The notes below the pieces were generated by a model. The model saw only the letters and a list, made by a program, of their open reading frames with translations. It made no database searches and was not told where the DNA came from. A stretch of 64,000 nt of DNA from JARBAU01 sp029237525. Its GTDB lineage: Archaea; Thermoproteota; Nitrososphaeria; Nitrososphaerales; Nitrososphaeraceae. Every line of letters begins with the position of its first letter. The stretch's first letter is position 1. Position numbers and translations under genes: made by a program. The DNA is taken from the NCBI GenBank assembly GCA_036555705.1, contig DATBKT010000087.1, forward strand, positions 1-64,000, in the 5' to 3' direction. Shown one piece after another: positions 63,315-64,000 of the stretch.

Positions 63315-63698
63315 CTAGGGCATATCCAAGAAGCCTAGTCTATTTCTCATTCTCATTACTTTATTAGATTTAATATCCGGCGTGTCATAGTACGGGTTGA
63401 GATATCTGCTAGAAAGATACCGCTTTATATCTGCTGGGCCACCTGGTTTGGAAATATTGTCAACGTAATGTTGATTTGTTTCAATACGTTGCGGGAAATT
63501 AGAAATTGACGGCATGATTGCAGAATAATCATGAAGATCACAAGTCATACTTGATGCGTCACACATGGCAATTAAGCTAGTACCCTTCTTCCTCCACCTC
63601 AATAGGTTCACTTGGGTGGTAAGTTCCTGTTCCCACAAAGGGTCTTCTTCGATTATCCGTCGGGGGATTTGCATAAAATCATCCATAACTAAATGCAT
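63315..63698 (-). CDS. Hypothetical protein upstream of the binding protein
   Basis: The 127-residue product has no recognised domain. It is charged and lacks a signal peptide or membrane helix. Two Cys are in AMCDASSMTCDL. It ends 41 bases before the binding-protein gene and may belong to its transcript, since a TATA-like CTTAATTAAAG lies about 15 bases upstream of its start. Met5 (MDDFMQIP) is an alternative start. Function unknown. Confidence 0.4.
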   Translation of the reverse strand: MHLVMDDFMQIPRRIIEEDPLWEQELTTQVNLLRWRKKGTSLIAMCDASSMTCDLHDYSAIMPSISNFPQRIETNQHYVDNISKPGGPADIKRYLSSRYLNPYYDTPDIKSNKVMRMRNRLGFLDMP

Positions 63699-63947
63699 TA
63701 CCCTATCCTTTAATTAAGATTGTGGGAATCGGCAAAACATATCAGATATTGTGATTGACTTCAAAGCTCTCAATCCTTTTCGATTATTTTGCAAAGTAAT
63801 AGACCTTCAGTTGGGACAATTTGATGAATAGCAATTTACAACTAACTGTTGATCGCAATAAAAGTGAAATTCCGAATTCGCAACCCAAAAATTCAGTCTG
63901 AATTAGAATTTATTCAAATAAGTAGATACAAGTACTATAAATAATAA
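63699..63947. other. Divergent intergenic region at the window edge
   Basis: Contains no gene. On the plus strand CTATAAATAAT (63934-63944) is a good TATA box for the gene that begins just after it. Confidence 0.4.
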
Positions 63948-63980
63948 ATGCAACTCGGCAAATCTACAATTCTTAGACCC

Positions 63981-64000
63981 ATGTATTTTGTTAAGGATAA
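63981..64000 (+). CDS. 5' end of a gene cut by the window edge
   Basis: ATG 63948 and the in-frame ATG 63981 open a plus-strand frame running off the edge. The TATA box at 63934-63944 would place the transcript start near 63965, which favours ATG 63981 (MYFVKD). Only a few codons are visible, so the product is unknown. Confidence 0.3.

Noticed and set aside
1..64000. CRISPR arrays, insertion sequences, rRNA genes, prophage
   Set aside because: No regularly spaced repeats, transposase motifs, rRNA-like stretches or phage structural genes were seen.

Overview
The window is a piece of an AT-rich archaeal chromosome, most likely from an ammonia-oxidising thaumarchaeon (Nitrososphaeria). Archaeal information-processing genes support this: fibrillarin, Nop5/aNOP56, Trm1, RNase HII, L40e, an archaeal-type AspRS and class I HMG-CoA reductase. 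So do a plastocyanin-like cupredoxin, a compact CtaA, an F420:NADP oxidoreductase, a class III PHA synthase subunit (PhaE) and a Dps-like thioferritin. Many genes look leaderless, with a TATA box 25-30 bases before the start codon, and TTG/GTG starts are common. Low GC together with PhaE suggests a soil lineage such as Candidatus Nitrosocosmicus; that placement is inference.

Layout. 0-8 kb: cupredoxin end, heme A synthase, metal-dependent alcohol dehydrogenase, F420:NADP oxidoreductase, PspAB, a secreted I9-type protease inhibitor, PhaE and a phasin-like helical protein. 8-12.7 kb: aspS-gatC-gatA-gatB on the minus strand, a non-discriminating AspRS plus amidotransferase unit. 12.9-20 kb: a tightly packed histidine operon, hisG-D-C-HAD-B-H-A-F, whose HAD protein is a good candidate for histidinol-phosphatase. 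20-24 kb: HMG-CoA reductase, aspartokinase and CobJ. 24-39 kb: a gene-poor accessory region of small membrane, secreted and zinc-ribbon proteins, a tRNA-Val, TatA, a kelch protein, two receiver-only response regulators, a PPOX protein and an esterase, with many long intergenic stretches. 38.7-49.9 kb: L40e, a large radical SAM protein, a PHP phosphoesterase, a coiled-coil protein, a third receiver-only regulator, a MinD/ParA ATPase, thioferritin, UbiD decarboxylase and a Nudix hydrolase. 50-57.8 kb: MTHFR-like protein, an orphan ABC ATPase, Trm1, RNase HII, then a PqqD-like protein-Nop5-fibrillarin set facing a JAMM protease. 58-63.7 kb: a peptide-type ABC importer (binding protein and two permeases) without its ATPases.

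Functional links: CtaA and the cupredoxin serve copper/heme respiration. HMG-CoA reductase and UbiD may both serve the archaeal mevalonate pathway. GatCAB and AspRS make Asn-tRNA. Nop5 and fibrillarin are core proteins of the C/D RNA methylation RNP. Several short genes were read directly from the sequence: L40e, two small Cys-rich proteins, an AbrB-like protein and three single- or double-helix membrane proteins. No CRISPR array, rRNA, insertion sequence or prophage was recognised.
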